Translations under genes and position numbers: made by a program | Notes under the pieces: model-generated | The model's database searches: none | What the model saw: only the letters and a program-made list of their open reading frames with translations | Told to the model about the DNA's origin: nothing | Assembly (NCBI GenBank): GCA_013397435.1 | Contig: VZRG01001042.1 | Coordinates: forward strand, 10,963 to 74,962 | Reading direction: 5' to 3' | Source of the DNA: Erythrocercus mccallii | Taxonomy: Eukaryota > Chordata > Aves > Passeriformes > Dicruridae | DNA: 64,000 nucleotides | Shown here: piece after piece, positions 11,479-24,415 of the stretch | How positions within the stretch are numbered: the stretch's first letter is position 1 | How the letters are laid out: the number at the start of each line of letters is the position of its first letter

Positions 11479-14400
11479 GTGAGCCGGCGGCGGGCGGGGG
11501 AACGGCGGGCCCGGGCAGGGCTGCGGGCCGGGGGGACGCAGCCGAGCCGCTCACCCGGCTCTGCGCCCTGCGCTGCCCGCAGAATTAGCTCGGTGGCCGC
11601 CAGCAGACAACGGGCTGGATATAGGAATGCTGGGGGGGATTAGATGGGATATAGGGCAGGACGGGGGAGGGTGGCTCGGAGCAGGGGGCTGCGCTGCAGG
11701 GAGCGGGGCGGAAAGCTGGCGAGAAAGGCAGTGGAGTTCGGAGAGGATGGGGGAGAAGAGCGGGGACAGGCGGGGGAGGAAGAGACGGGAAAAAGAAACC
11801 GAAGAGAGAAATGAGCGAAGGGACAAAAGAGCGGAGGCTGAAGCGGGATAGGTACCGTCCGGGGGAGGAGGTTGCAGGCGGATTAAGGCGAGCTCGGAGC
11901 GGAGGCAGCCGCGCTCCGGCCGCACGGAGGGGCCGCTTGGCCTCGCCCCGCGCTCGTACGCGCGGCACTTGCAGCCGAGCCCGGCACCTCGTGGCGTTCC
12001 CCAGCGGGAGCTCAAGGGCGCTGACGGGGAAGAAGCCGAGGGGGAAGAGCCTTTTGTTGGCCCCCGGCCGCCGCGCTCCGGTCCCGGGGCTGGCGGGAGC
12101 TCCTGCCGGGTGCGGGTGCGCAGCAATTTTCTCTCTAGTTAATCAAAGCCCCGTCTCTGTGTTACCTCTCCGCAAAGCCGCGCAGAGAGTGGATTTAGCA
12201 CTTATGTGAACCCTTTGTTTACACCTGCCCTAACGTTTATCCCAAGGCTAACAGGATTTCCTGCGTGCTGAACCCAAACAGCCAGCTTGGTGATCGGCGC
12301 TAGTGCCGAGTAGCTTTTGACGGGGACACCCTTGCTGCCTACCAGCAGGGAATGTCAGGGTTGAGATGTTGGCTCGCTACAGCAGGAGAAATCAGGTGAC
12401 AGAACCCGTCTGCTAGAAGGCTATGACATGAACAGAAAGAGTCTGAGAATTAGCAAAGAAAACAAAAATTGCTAAAATTGTATTTGGAAAAATTGTAATT
12501 GTTTGCTCTCGGTTGTGAATTCAACACCAGGCACCAGGGTCAGAAGTAGCTAGGCACAGGTGATACACAGGTTCGGACCAAAGGGAATTGAGCTCGTAGA
12601 AGGCTAGAAAGATCATTTCGTAGCGTATTCAGCATCACAAAGTATTTCTAAATGAAAGCAATACTTTTTCTACGTGTCCTTTTTGGAGTGGGGTCTTGCG
12701 TTCTGTAACCACGAGGCTGTAACAGAGCATGATGTGTATCTAATGCAGGGGCTGTCAAAATCACTGCTGTATTTTTGCCTACAAAGCACAATTGCACTAT
12801 TAATTATTCTGGAAATACACACATCTCTTGAGTAGTCTGATCTCAACTTGGCTGTTGCTGCTCTGTTATCAGTCCTGGAGCTCATTCTTCAGTTCTGATC
12901 AAAAGCAGCTGGCAGAGATCCTGTGTTGTGATTAATTCCTCACTCACTCGCATCTCCCCACAGCACTTCGTGGTGGGGGTGGTTTTCTTTTGGAAATTTC
13001 ACAGTGAACCAGTCTTCTGCCTGTGTGGAAGAGGAGGTTACTATTTGTGCTACTATTGCTTATATTTACTAGATTGTTTTTCTTCTCTGCCATTGAATGC
13101 ATCTCCCTGTGTCAGCTGACTAACATCTGAACTCCAGGTACAGGAGCAGATAATGCATCTAACCATGAATAGCCTAACTTTAAATCTTTGCACGATAACA
13201 GATTTATTCTGTATATGTATTCTGTAGCCGTGAATACAGCCGTGTCTTTTTGATCCCTTTGCAAGCTTTGGTTAGAAGACTTTAGCAACAGAAAGCCTCA
13301 TTGATTTTTAACCATGACAACTTTTTGATGACAACTGTGAGATTTTCTGTTTCTGCTTAGTTGCTTGTAATTGTAGTTTGTACCCGCTGGGGCAGCTTTG
13401 TGTCTGCAATTTCTGTAGTGACTCTATGCCAGATAATGTAATGAAGGGGACCTCACTCTGTAGAGAACGGTGGCGTTATTACAGCTGTCATTGAGGGCAG
13501 ATTTTGAGCCAAAAATTGAGTACTGGATTTGAAGCTATACTGTTAATTGTTTGCTGCCTTTGCCTAAAATGTGTAAGGCTTATTGATTAGAATATTGATT
13601 ATAAGTATTCCTTATTGCTCTGGTTTCAGGTATGTTGTCTTAATGGCTTTACTGAAATAAAATTTTGGAGAGGAATCTAGGGGAAAAAAAAAATCCCAAG
13701 TTACTTTTTTTCCCTGTGAACAGTTCATGAGAATGAGGGGGATGTATCGGTGCCACTGACTGTATCTGTGCTGGAATGTTTCTGTGGCATTCCTGTGTTA
13801 CTGTAGTAGTCTGGCAGCAGAAGTGAAGTGCCAGCCGAATAGAGCGCTATTGTTACTACTGTGAGGTTGCATAACTTTAGTCAGAGCTAATCTAGACATA
13901 AAGAGGTAAAAATACTCTTCCTCTACAGTTACTGATTTAAGTAACAACCAGCAAGAATGTGCAGTAAAATTTTACTATAAAATCTCATAAGAACTCTGCC
14001 ATCCTACCCACTGCACAGGCTTGAGGAAGATGCTATTTTAGTAAAACCTCTATAATGATGGATTTTAAAAAAAAAAAAAAATCTGGAAAAAAAACTTCAG
14101 AGTTTCCCCTTAAAGAGATTGAATTTGTGGTTTTAACTAAACTTGTGGTATTCACTTGCCAAACTTGTGTGTTGTAATGCAGTGTTTTCCCTTGGTTTTA
14201 CAACTGTCTGTGTTTAGTGCTGAGGATCAGCACTAGAAAGAGGATTTTTGGCTGGTGATGTCTCAGGGGTAGATTATTAATATTGCCTGGTTTTGCCCAG
14301 ACAGGCAGAAATTGATAGTAAACAGGTTAGAAACAAACTGCTTTGTTGATAGCAGTTAGGAGGAGAAGATTCCTCCTTTGGACAGCTTTGGTCTGGGCAG

Positions 14401-17400
14401 GATCAAGTGTTTAGTGACATTGAGTAGGGAATTATTTCACACCAGGAGTAACTGTCAGCAGTCCTAGAGATTCCTTGGTCAGTACTGTGGCTGTCTAGGA
14501 CCTTTCTAAGAGGATCACTGATTATGTCCCATCAGCTTTCCCAAAAGTAGGAAGTAACTTGGGAAAATTCCTCTTGAGTTGAACACCTCCATATTTCCGA
14601 ACACAGATTTTGAATTCTGAATATATTTTGTCACAGCTTAATTCCCCCTTTCCAAAACGAACCACTTCTTCATGGAGGGGGAAATACTCGGATTCATTAA
14701 CCCTCCCTTCCCCCTCCCAAACACTTCCAAATAGGAAGAGGAAACAAATGATGGCCTGACAATATGACTGCTTACCCATGCAGCACAATCTCCATGGAAA
14801 CAGACTGTCCTAGAATAGCTCAATCACATGAGGGTTACATGACATGAATAAAGTAACCAGAAAGCTGGAAAATATCTTAGAACTGGGGATACTCGCACTT
14901 TATTCATTACCCCCCAGGTCTTTGGAGAGTAGCTAATAAACAAAGCTAGTATTGAAAGCAATTTAGTCCATGCTTATCATAATTTGTAAGTGACAGGATA
15001 GTGGAAAATTAACATGACCCTCACTTCAGGCCTGTTTATTGTTTCTAGTTTGGGTGACATTTAGAATGAATTTTGAATCATTTTCCACATGACCTCCTAC
15101 TTTTTGAAATGGTACCACTGGTTTGGAGCATTGCCTTAGTAGATCCCAGGGGATTTCCCCTCTTTGTGTCAGCAGGCACTGAGCATTTCACACTTTTTAG
15201 GACGTTTCAAGCACTCTAAAGAGGAAATTCACTAGTTACAGTAGGAATTGACTGCACAGAAAAGGAATTGGAGAACTATCTTTGGAATGTTTTCTTCTGG
15301 TTAATTATGTACTCAAAGGGCAAGGAGATTTATCGAGCGTATATTCAATACAGAAATGAATATATTTCACTATGATTAGTTTCTGTCTGTAAAGTCAGTG
15401 TTTTTAACGAGGGTGTTGCAACAGAGTCATTAAAAAACCTGTTACACAAATCAGATATAAATAAGTGTATAGTCTACCAATCCACCATAAAGTAAATTAC
15501 AGATAGGTAGAGAAAACAAATCATTTGTCCTTAGCAGGTCATTGCATCGTTAGAACATTGCAGCCCTTCCAATAGTGCAAAGATTAATTTCTGTGGGCTG
15601 GCAGAGATCTCCCATTACCCATTTCCTGTTTGTCCAAGCCCAGATCACATTATTTGTCACAGCTTCCACTTCTGAGATGAAGGTTTGTAATAGGATGTTT
15701 TGTATCCTGTGTGAGTGAAGACCATAGGGTCGTTACACGTTTATATTGGCATGTTAGCTCTCTTGGTGCCCCTAATAGGAAATATCATAAACTTCATCAT
15801 CAGTCTCCTGATAGAGCCTGAAAAGGGCCATTGGTCATTACACAGTGAAACATTGAAGATTCGGATCCTCAAGATTTAACTTTGTTCATTACAGGACTGT
15901 AATGCACAAGAAAATCCATAGTTCTCAGCTCTGAGACACAGTACAGTTTCAGAGAGTCTATGTATTTTGTGTTGGTTGTGACTGATTGTGCTCAATGCAA
16001 CATTGCACCACTACTTGAAATCATTTTTAACTCTCATTAAAGTTTTCAAAGTTTTCATTAAAAGCAGTTCTAATCTAGAAAATCTCTTTGGACAGGTAAC
16101 CATTCAGGGCTGTTTTATGGCTTACAAAGGAGCTCCTGATAGTTTCTCTGCTTTTCATTTTGCATCCTAAACATGTCCCATGAGCTGTGTGACTCACATT
16201 GACTAATATTACTGCCTGCTTATGTGGTGCTTTTCTTCCTCATGGTCACACAGTACAAGTGGGAGTCTGAAACGTTCCTCTCATCAATGAGGAAAATCCT
16301 GCTGCAAGCTGCAGCACTAACTGCTAGTGAAGGTTAACAGAGTCAGGTTGCAGATCTGCTCCACACACTGCCCTTACAGGGCAGCTGTGGCTGAGGCAGA
16401 TTGGGAGTTACAGGTTACATTTTTAACAATCTCCTTTGCTCTGCTTTGCTCAATAAAAGCAAATGCTGTAATGTGTATTTTCACAGCACCTAACCCATGT
16501 TCTTCCTAAAATTAAGTTGGGATTTTTCTATGCTTTTGGTCCTGATGGTCAAGTGGCATGTGTTGTGTTCCTGGAGAGTTTACCATTGTCCACTCTCTGG
16601 GTCCAAGAAAGTGATGCTCTGGTTTTTGTTATTTGTTCCCTTTGAATGGCTTTGGACTGGCTAAGAAACACAATGAGGCATTCATTTTTGATTAGTTGAT
16701 TGATGACACTGCACGTGTGCACCATTGTCACAGAATATGGGATTTTTCTAGACTGCCATTCCCATTTCCAAGTGCAATCTAATATCTGGGCTTTGGAAGA
16801 GGATGAAAGAAGTGAATATGATAACTGCCTATTGACTGAGCATGAAAACAAGATTTTTCTTTTTTTAAGAATGTACAATGTTTATTTTCCTTGGATTGTT
16901 TTATCCTTTAAAAAGTAATAATTTAAAAAGTGGTTTTGACTCTGCCTTTGTTCCAGTAAAAGCAGCAAGGCTGTGGGACAGTCTAATTGTGATATAGCTT
17001 ACACCTGCATCAGGCCCAGTGCAACTTAAGTTTTAAACACTTTGATTTGAATGGAATATTACATTTCAACAGGTAGTAAGTGTCTAAGTATTGCACGTAA
17101 TGTAACATTTGCAACAGGGTTACATAATTTTTTCTGGCTGTGTTTTAGGCCATTTGCAGGGTCAGAGTTTGGAAATTATGTTTTCAATCTGTGCAAACAG
17201 AGCAATGAGTCATTTTGCATTCTGAGTACAACAGGCAAAAGAAGCTTTTGGGAGGGCAGTGAAGAGGGCTGGGGGGAGGCTGTGCCAGCTGCAAATCCAG
17301 TGAAAAAAACCTGTAATTATGGGTACTGAAACAAGCTGGGCTTCAGTGGCTGTGAAATCCTCCCAACTCAGCTCTAGCTAAACAAATATTTTGTTGTCTC

Positions 17401-17402
17401 AG
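11479..17402 (+). other. GPRC5B intron 1, no gene seen
   Basis: The first ~650 bases are still CpG island, with a purine-rich G-run stretch at 11627-11850. The rest is AT-rich, with small homopolymers (for example an A run near 14070). Frames here are short and overlap on both strands. None has exon-like splice sites matched to a recognisable peptide. The intron ends in a polypyrimidine-poor but acceptable acceptor, TTGTTGTCTCAG, at 17391-17402. Confidence 0.6.
11627..11850 (+). other. Purine-rich, G-run-rich tract in the CpG island
   Basis: The + strand is strongly purine-biased, with many GGG and GGGG runs, such as GCTGGGGGGGATT near 11630, GGACGGGGGAGGG near 11660 and AGGCGGGGGAGG near 11768. 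Closely spaced G runs of this kind can form G-quadruplexes or R-loops when they sit just downstream of a promoter on the nontemplate strand, which is the arrangement here. No structure was computed. Confidence 0.55.
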
Positions 17403-17410
17403 ACAGAAAA

Positions 17411-18416
17411 ATGAAAACCTACCGAGCCATTGGTTTCTTCCTCCTCTTCGTGATCAGCTATGGCTCTTCAGAAAACTCCAGTACTCCTCGAGGGTGTGGA
17501 CTGGACCTCCTCCCGCAGTACGTGTACCTGTGTGACCTGGATGCCATCTGGGGGATCGTTCTGGAGGCGGTGGCGGGGGCAGGTGTGCTGACCACGGTAC
17601 TGCTGATGCTGATCTTGCTGGTGAGGCTGCCCTTCATCAAGGACAAAGAGAAGAAGAGCCCCCTGGGAATGCACTTCCTCTTTCTCTTTGGGACTCTGGG
17701 ACTGTTTGGGCTGACGTTTGCTTTCATCATCCAAGAAGATGAAATGGTGTGCTCCACCCGAAGGTTTCTGTGGGGAGTTATCTTTGCTTTGTGCTTCTCG
17801 TGCTTGCTAGCCCAAGCCTGGAGACTTCGCAGGCTCGTTCGCCATGGGAAGAGCCCCTCTGGCTGGCATCTGGCTGGGGTGGCCATCTGCCTGATGCTGG
17901 TGCAGGTCATCATCGCAACCGAGTGGCTGATCCTGACCGTCGTCAGGGATAACAAGCTGGCCTGCAGCTACGAGCCGATGGATTTTGCCATGGCTTCCAT
18001 TTACGTTATGTTCCTGATGGTGTTCACCATGGGATTTTCGTTTTTCACTCTCTGTGGGAAGTTTAAGAAATGGAAGAAAAACGGAGTATGCCTCATTATA
18101 ACGCTTTTTTTTTCCATTCTGATTTGGGTAGCCTGGATGACTATGTACCTCTTCGGAAACGCCGAGCTCCAGAGAAGAGACCAATGGAGCGATCCCACTC
18201 TGGCTATTGCACTGGTGTCCAGTGGTTGGGTGTTTGTTATTTTCCATGCCATCCCAGAGGTCCACTGTACCATCCTTCCATCCCAGCAGGAAAACACACC
18301 CAATTATTTTGATACTTCACAGCCAAGGATGCGTGAAACCGCTTTTGAGGAAGATATACAGCTTCCTCGGAGCTACATGGAAAATAAAGCCTTTTCAATG
18401 GATGAACATAATGCAG
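17411..18416 (+). CDS. GPRC5B: GPRC5B exon 2: signal peptide and all seven transmembrane helices
   Basis: GPRC5B is a retinoic-acid-induced orphan class C G-protein-coupled receptor of the plasma membrane with a short ectodomain. This exon encodes residues 1-335 plus one base. Residues 1-20 are a signal peptide (KTYRAIGFFLLFVISYG). N22-S-S is a glycosylation sequon. Hydrophobic helices lie at about 48-72, 85-107, 119-137, 152-178, 192-215, 224-247 and 262-281. C114 and C185 are placed for the usual extracellular disulfide. The tail contains ENTPNYFDTSQPRMRETAFE, which matches human GPRC5B almost exactly and separates it from GPRC5A, C and D. ATG 17411 has A at -3. The bases just before it (AGA AAA) correspond to Arg-Lys before an internal Met in human. 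The donor is GCAG then GTAAGG at 18417, leaving phase 1. Confidence 0.97.
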
Positions 18417-21400
18417 GTAAGGATTGGCTATAAAGGACTATGTTTTTTTGCAGCGTCAAGCAAACTCTCTGTATGAGATATTTTTCAGGTGTTGAAAATG
18501 AAGGTCATGATAAATACAGTAATTTTCACACTACACATTGTTCCCTTTTACAATTTTCACTAAGATATCCTCTAGACATTTGATTGTCTGAAAAAAATGC
18601 ATACAGTACATATGTTAGGTTGATTTTTCTTGGAAAAAGTGAACAATTTCAAACGCAAAGCCAGCATCAAATGAATAAAAATATTCATTGTGGAAAAAAT
18701 AACCTTTATTTTAAATTATTTTAATGACATTTTTTGTAATTGGCAGTTCTCAACATTTAATACAAAAATATTTTCCCAAAACCTCAGAAAAAAATAAAGT
18801 GATCTATGTTACAAAAGCCACTTGAGCAACAAAAGAATTAATATTAATTATATTTCCATTAGAATGGATTTAGTGCCACTTTATGTCCCCGTGGGGGAAA
18901 AGATTCCAAGTGGCTTATGGACAGTTCAAAGACAGCCTTTGTTCTGAAGGCTTGAACGTCTGAGGTTTCATGGAGGTAATTTGCCTTCCTTGTCGTAAAT
19001 GATGTGTGATGACACATCATTAAAATTTGCAGTGGAAATGCTTTTGAGTGATTGCTGAAAGGACCAGCAACAACTGGGTGCTTCAGAGATCCCAACCCTT
19101 GCTGAACGTTTAACCCATGTCAGAAATCCCAGGGCTGCCTCTGTGACCAGCAGTGGGGAGCAGGAGCCCTGTGGTGATCTCAGGGGGGGTTGTGGTCTGG
19201 TGCTGCCCCGCACCTGGGTGAAGGATTTTGTTACAAGTCACACTGATTTTTATTCACTTTCATTGAGAAGAATACTGGCCTGCTATCCCAGGCAGTAGTT
19301 GCCACATTGCTCTGGCAGTCCCTGAAAGAAGGCATAGGGCACTTCACAGGTCAGGCACTTCACCTTCCTGTTCATCTCTGTGTGTCTGATTTCCTCTGGG
19401 TTTGATGTTTGCCTGGGGACTGACCAGACACTGAGGAAAACAGCACTTTTGTTTGGCACAATGTCAGGTCAGGAAGGCATTTTTTCCTCCAAGTTTTTTA
19501 GCAGGAACTTTAAAGGTCTTCTAGTAGGGAAGTTGTTCTGTGAGTAGATACCATAAGTGCAGTGGTAAAACAAAAAAAAAATAAAAATCACACGAATAAA
19601 AGAATGGTTGTTGTTACTAATATTCCAAAGCAAGAGACAGTTGCACTATGGACTGTTAAAAGCACACTTTTTTTGTGTGTGTGTTTTTGGTTTTTTTTTA
19701 AACTGTGCTCCATCCCCCATTAATTAATTTCATAGTAAAGTAACTGCAGTGGCTTCAGTGAAGCTATTTCTGACTAAGGCAGATCTAAGAACAAAATTGG
19801 ATCTTTCACTCTGTATCATTCCCATTCATGGATGCATTTTAAAAAAAGAACTGAAAGCTCCTTTTTGATCTAATCATTCAGTAATTAAGTTTTTTTGTGA
19901 AATGGATAGACGTATGATAGCTATATAATCATTATACTGTCTATTATAGTGCAATTTATGTTCTGCTTTAATCTATCTGAATTATAGTACAATACAAAAT
20001 AGGTTTCCTTATCTGATGCCCATATTAATGTATACCATAATAAATTCCTGTCATTCCTATTCCCACGGCATATAGGAATTTTTAATACATCAAAACAGAT
20101 TAAATGTTCCTTTGCAGCAGTTCTTTAAGGAATGGCTTGGGACATCAGGGTTTGGAGACAAAACTTAGGAGCATGGTAGAGATTTAAAGTAAATACAGGC
20201 AATAATAACCAAGTCACTAAGTCAGGTCCCCATGCTGATGGTTGTCAGTGGCAAAGCACCTGGAGTCTGTGAGCAATTGGCTCTGCAGGTATGTAGAGAA
20301 TGCTCTCTTCTTTCATCCATTTAATCAGACTCAGTTTGAGAATTTATCATCAAGAGTTTAGAAATTATCGGAAGGGTACTTTCTTCAATTACTTCATACT
20401 TAAGAATGATGTTTAAGAATAGGAGATCTATTAGTTGTAAAGTTTGGAAGATGTGATAAGCAAAAAAAAGTTCCTTGACTGTAATACTTGTTTCAGTAAA
20501 TAGTTAGCTTTAAATAGAAAACATGCCTGGACAAACATATTTTCCAGTAATTCTTGTTATTTCCACTAATATTTGCATAAAAGAATTTCATAACTTTGCT
20601 CTTTTTTTAAGATTTTAAGCAGCATTTTAAGAATCCGAACAGTGTTCAGGTTCAAACAAGCGTATGTTCTCCTCAGTTCCTTCTTTCTTAGCAAAAATGT
20701 AGCTTCAAGTTATGCATTGCAACAAGAGGTGCTCCATTCCAGGAACAATATTAAGCATTAATAAAGCAAACCTATTTTAAACTCAGTAACTTAAACATCA
20801 TTTAAACAGCATACTAATCTGGGATTTTAATAGTTATATGATAGGTTGAAATATCTCTTTAGAAGAGTTATTTTCATAGGTGTACCTTCTAAAATTATAT
20901 TAAAGTATTTAGAAAGCCTGGACAAAGAGCAGTTGACTGAGTTCTCAGTGCTCTCTGGAAGTGCAGTGCACACTAGTAGGGCAACCTCTATAGGCTGAAA
21001 GAATTTGCCTTAAATAAGGGAAATCTATATGTGAAATGTAGAATGCTACAGCTGTCGGGAAACCCAAGCCAAAGCAGCTCTGGTATCATTAAATTTCATT
21101 TAATAACTTCTAGTACTACCAGTCACCATCACAGCCCATGTCTAAAAGCAAAGTGAACAGAATTTAAAACGTGTTAAAAAGAGGCTTTGACACATTTGCT
21201 CAAATATCCTCAGTCCTCCTTGTTTTTTACCTATACATAACCTATGCAAGTGGATTTATTTAATAGTAATGTAAAAAGTACAAGGAAAAATGGTAAAACT
21301 GGTGTGAGAAAAGAATGCAAAATGAGTCTACAAGCTTTGTCATGGATTCTCACATCGAAAAAAGCATAGCTGTTTGCAATAATAGGGAAAGAAAACTTAG

Positions 21401-22899
21401 CAATATGAAATTGAATTTACTGACTCTTCAAGATAGCTTTGAAATTACTGTGTATATTTTGTGTAAATATTCTGTACAAATATTTTAATGATGGTGTGCA
21501 CGATAAAGATTTTTTTGTGTCTGTGTGTACAGTGCAATCATGTGTGTTTATCACACAAGAAGTAGTCAAGTAACAAAAAAAAAGCTAGTGACCTTGAGAT
21601 GGTTAAATATTAATAAAAAATACTTAGTTCCTGTTTAGGCATTTTCGTAATTTTTCTCCCAGTGTTCTGCAAAAATATGTGATTTTCAGATAGAGAGCAA
21701 GTGAAGGTCTATATGTATCTGAAGTCAACAGCTGAGCATTTGCGGGGTGGAATTTCTGAATTTCCATGCTAAATCAATACTGTTCTTCATCTTGGTGCAC
21801 AACTCCCAAAGAGAGGAGTAGCAGTGGATAGAAGACAGCATATGGCAGTAGGATCCATTTAAATCTTCTTCTACACAGAGCAACTACATTGGAGATAAAT
21901 CCTGACTTCATTAAAGTCTGTGCTGAAATTCTCATAAACTTCAGCTCATTCACAATTTCAGGCAGAGACTGTAGAATTGTAATTTGAATTAAATCTAAGA
22001 GAAGTTCTTGCCCCAGGTGCCTGAACTGGGCATGTTTCTGTTTAGCAGCTGACAGATGAGTATTGCCCGTTGTGACCACGCACGTCGTGTGGATAAATGA
22101 GCTCTGTTCCCTGGCCACGTCTGAGTTCAGTGAAGTCATTATTTACCCTCAAAATTAAAGAGGGAGTTTGTATATGCCAATCCCCAGACTGCTTTAGAGA
22201 GAGCAGCATAGCCCTCACTATGCATATCTCATTCAGAATTTGCATCTTGAACCCGAACTTGTACTAAGATTAATGGGGAGGCTGATTTATTCCTGGTATA
22301 AACATCCAAAAGGACAGTCAGTATCTTCTCTTTGGCTTCAGTGATTTGCCATGTTTAAGCTATTTGAAAGCAATATTTACTCCATCCTTCTAGTTTCTCA
22401 GGGTAAATATAATCTGAAACATCTGGAAAATCCTTATATGCTAGTCATGCTGAAGTAATGCTCAGGGGGTTGTGAGCATTGCTTACTGGCTTGAGCAAGG
22501 CTTTGGATCCCTGTCCACCGAGTTTGATAGAAAGCAAAATGTAGCACGTTTTACTTAACCCCACAGTATCCAGACCAACACAGGGAGCACTTTGAAAAAC
22601 ACATTGTCCAACATACATCACAGGTTTGGTGACTAAAGACATTGAGCTCCCACTGAAATGAGATTAAGCAAGCTCCACAAATTTGGTTCTTTTTTCCCTC
22701 TCCCTAGCAAACAGTTCATTTAATGTAAATCTGATTCTTCTGAGATCCATTCCCAATGTGTACGAGAAACAGCTGTTCAAAAGCAACGTGGAAGTTAAAT
22801 CAGTGGCAAGGTTCCCCATAACTAAACTGGAAGGAAGATACTCTGTGATTGCACAGCTTTAATTGTGTTCTAAGGGTGATCTCTCTTTTCCAAACACAG
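18417..22899 (+). other. GPRC5B intron 2
   Basis: This intron is AT-rich, with runs of A/T and no recognisable repeat family. If it were retained, the reading frame would end after six extra codons (stop at 18431-18433). AATAAA hexamers follow at 18674 and 18793. A 121-codon ATG-started frame on the - strand spans 21774-22139 and is described under findings. The acceptor is CTTTTCCAAACACAG ending at 22899. Confidence 0.75.
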
Positions 22900-23012
22900 C
22901 GCTAAGAACGGCAGGATTTCGGAACGGCAGTTTGGGAAGCCGGCCTAGTGCTCCTTTTAGAAGCAATGTTTATCAGCCAACTGAGATGGCAGTTGTGCTA
23001 AATGGTGGGACT
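22900..23012 (+). CDS. GPRC5B: GPRC5B exon 3: cytoplasmic tail
   Basis: This 113-nt exon completes the split Ala codon (G|CG) and adds 37 residues. They read LRTAGFRNGSLGSRPSAPF then RSNVYQPTEMAVVLNGGT. This is the cytoplasmic tail of GPRC5B and aligns directly with the human tail. As I recall it, human GPRC5B has two GSLG(K)RPS units here; this bird has one. The VYQPTEMAVV stretch holds a conserved tyrosine. The exon ends in phase 0 at ACT followed by GTAAGT. Confidence 0.95.
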
Positions 23013-24370
23013 GTAAGTATCAAAATGTGATGATTTAAGAAATCTTTGAAATGTACTGATATATACAACCGTTACTAATTGAAAAACCTGCTTTAGCTTA
23101 TTCACAGCAGGGGGAGAGCTATAAATGAAAATTTAAGGCAGCAAGTATGCATGTAATGCTTCCCTTCCCTCTAGAAAATACGTAATTAACAAGTATTTTG
23201 CATTTGTTTACTTGGCTATTCACATTTTGCAGTGCAGCTTCAGTGAACCAAGTTTTTTTTGTGACACAACATATTCAATTGCCCTTTCAAATTTAATTTG
23301 TGTTAAGGTATTTAACATAACTATTAAGTGGCACCATTTCTAACATCATTTTTTTTCAAGATGGTGTGAATCACAGATTTTTCAGGCAGTACATTACTTT
23401 AAATAAATTGTTGCAGATAACGGTGGTCTCTCACATATATTCCATTTTCTTGTAAAATACGTGTAATTCTTTATAACTTACAGATTTGTACATATTTTTA
23501 AAAAGGATTCATAAAAGAGGAATATAGAATATTTTAATGGTATTAGCATCAATTTTTCTTCCTTAGACAATGGTTTGGCATGTCATTCTTTGATAGACCT
23601 GTATTTTTGCAGCCTGGTTGTTGTAAGATTGGTTTAGTGATGCCAAACGGACTTTACAAATGTTTTTCACATTATGTCTAATTTTCACTTAAGACATTTC
23701 ATATAGCAGGCATACTGTTGAAAAAGAAGAATTTTCATCCCCACATTTTTCATGCATATCTACATGCTTCTTAAAAATCTACTCATGAGCCGGTTTGTAC
23801 TCATGTGAGTTGGGTTTTCTTTCTTTTGAATCATGAGCTGATTCCATAACTCAACCTCTACATTTAAAACCAAATAACATGAACTAGTTGCAGGTCTGGT
23901 TTTGTTTATAAGTAAGTAAAGTTTTGGCCGATTTTAGTGAACAAGAGGGACTAGATACAAGAATTCTCCTGCGTGGGTAACACTGCGTGAAACATGTCAA
24001 CTTGAGTAAAATGAAAAGGCTTGGCTTTGCTGTCAGTAATGGATTGAATCCTTCTGATGTTTTAATTCATCTCTGCCTGTTTTCTGATACCAGAACATGC
24101 AGTTCAGGGAGAAGGCAGTTAAAGGATGAGAAGTTTGAGAATTTGGTTTTTTGTTTTGCTTTATTCTGAGTTGGATACAAAGCTCATGTGTATATATAGT
24201 CATGGATTTACAGAGAGATAAATGCACTGTATGGGTGGAAGATGAGTTTCTTTGTATCTCTTTGCTCTAGAACTACCATCTGGAAAGCTGTCATGTACAT
24301 GTAGCGTGATAACATTGATTTTTGAACAGTCTAGATCTCTCAGTTATGGGTTTATTATCCTTATTTCCAG
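23013..24370 (+). other. GPRC5B intron 3, nothing else seen
   Basis: A 1.36-kb AT-rich intron from GTAAGT at 23013 to the acceptor TTATTATCCTTATTTCCAG ending at 24370. No repeat family, RNA gene or reading frame of interest is visible. Confidence 0.75.
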
Positions 24371-24415
24371 ATACCAACTGCTCCGCCAAGTTACACTGGA
24401 CGACACCTCTGGTGA
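24371..24415 (+). CDS. GPRC5B: GPRC5B exon 4: last 14 codons and stop
   Basis: The exon encodes IPTAPPSYTGRHLW followed by TGA at 24413-24415. It differs from the human C-terminus, as I recall it, by a single His to Tyr change. The exon starts in phase 0 after TTATTTCCAG, matching exon 3. The near-identity of the last residues suggests the C-terminus is functionally constrained, perhaps as a protein-binding tail. The rest of the exon is 3' UTR. Confidence 0.95.
   Translation: MPTAPPSYTGRHLW

Larger units (their letters stand above)
10700..12130 (+). promoter_or_regulatory. GPRC5B: CpG-island promoter of GPRC5B
   Basis: GC content and CpG density rise sharply at about 10700 and fall back after about 12130, in contrast to the AT-rich DNA on both sides. 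GC-box-like stretches occur near 11110 (CGCCCCCGGGG) and near 11487 (GGCGGGCGGGG). A probable noncoding first exon with a strong donor (CAGCGG then GTGAGC) ends at 11478. No clear TATA box precedes it, as is usual for CpG-island promoters. The transcription start cannot be placed because 11153-11382 is unsequenced. Confidence 0.75.

Noticed and set aside
11579..11870. Second noncoding GPRC5B exon after the acceptor-like GCTGCCCGCAG
   Set aside because: Acceptor-like CAGs are common in GC-rich islands, and no convincing donor with a consensus sequence follows at a sensible distance.
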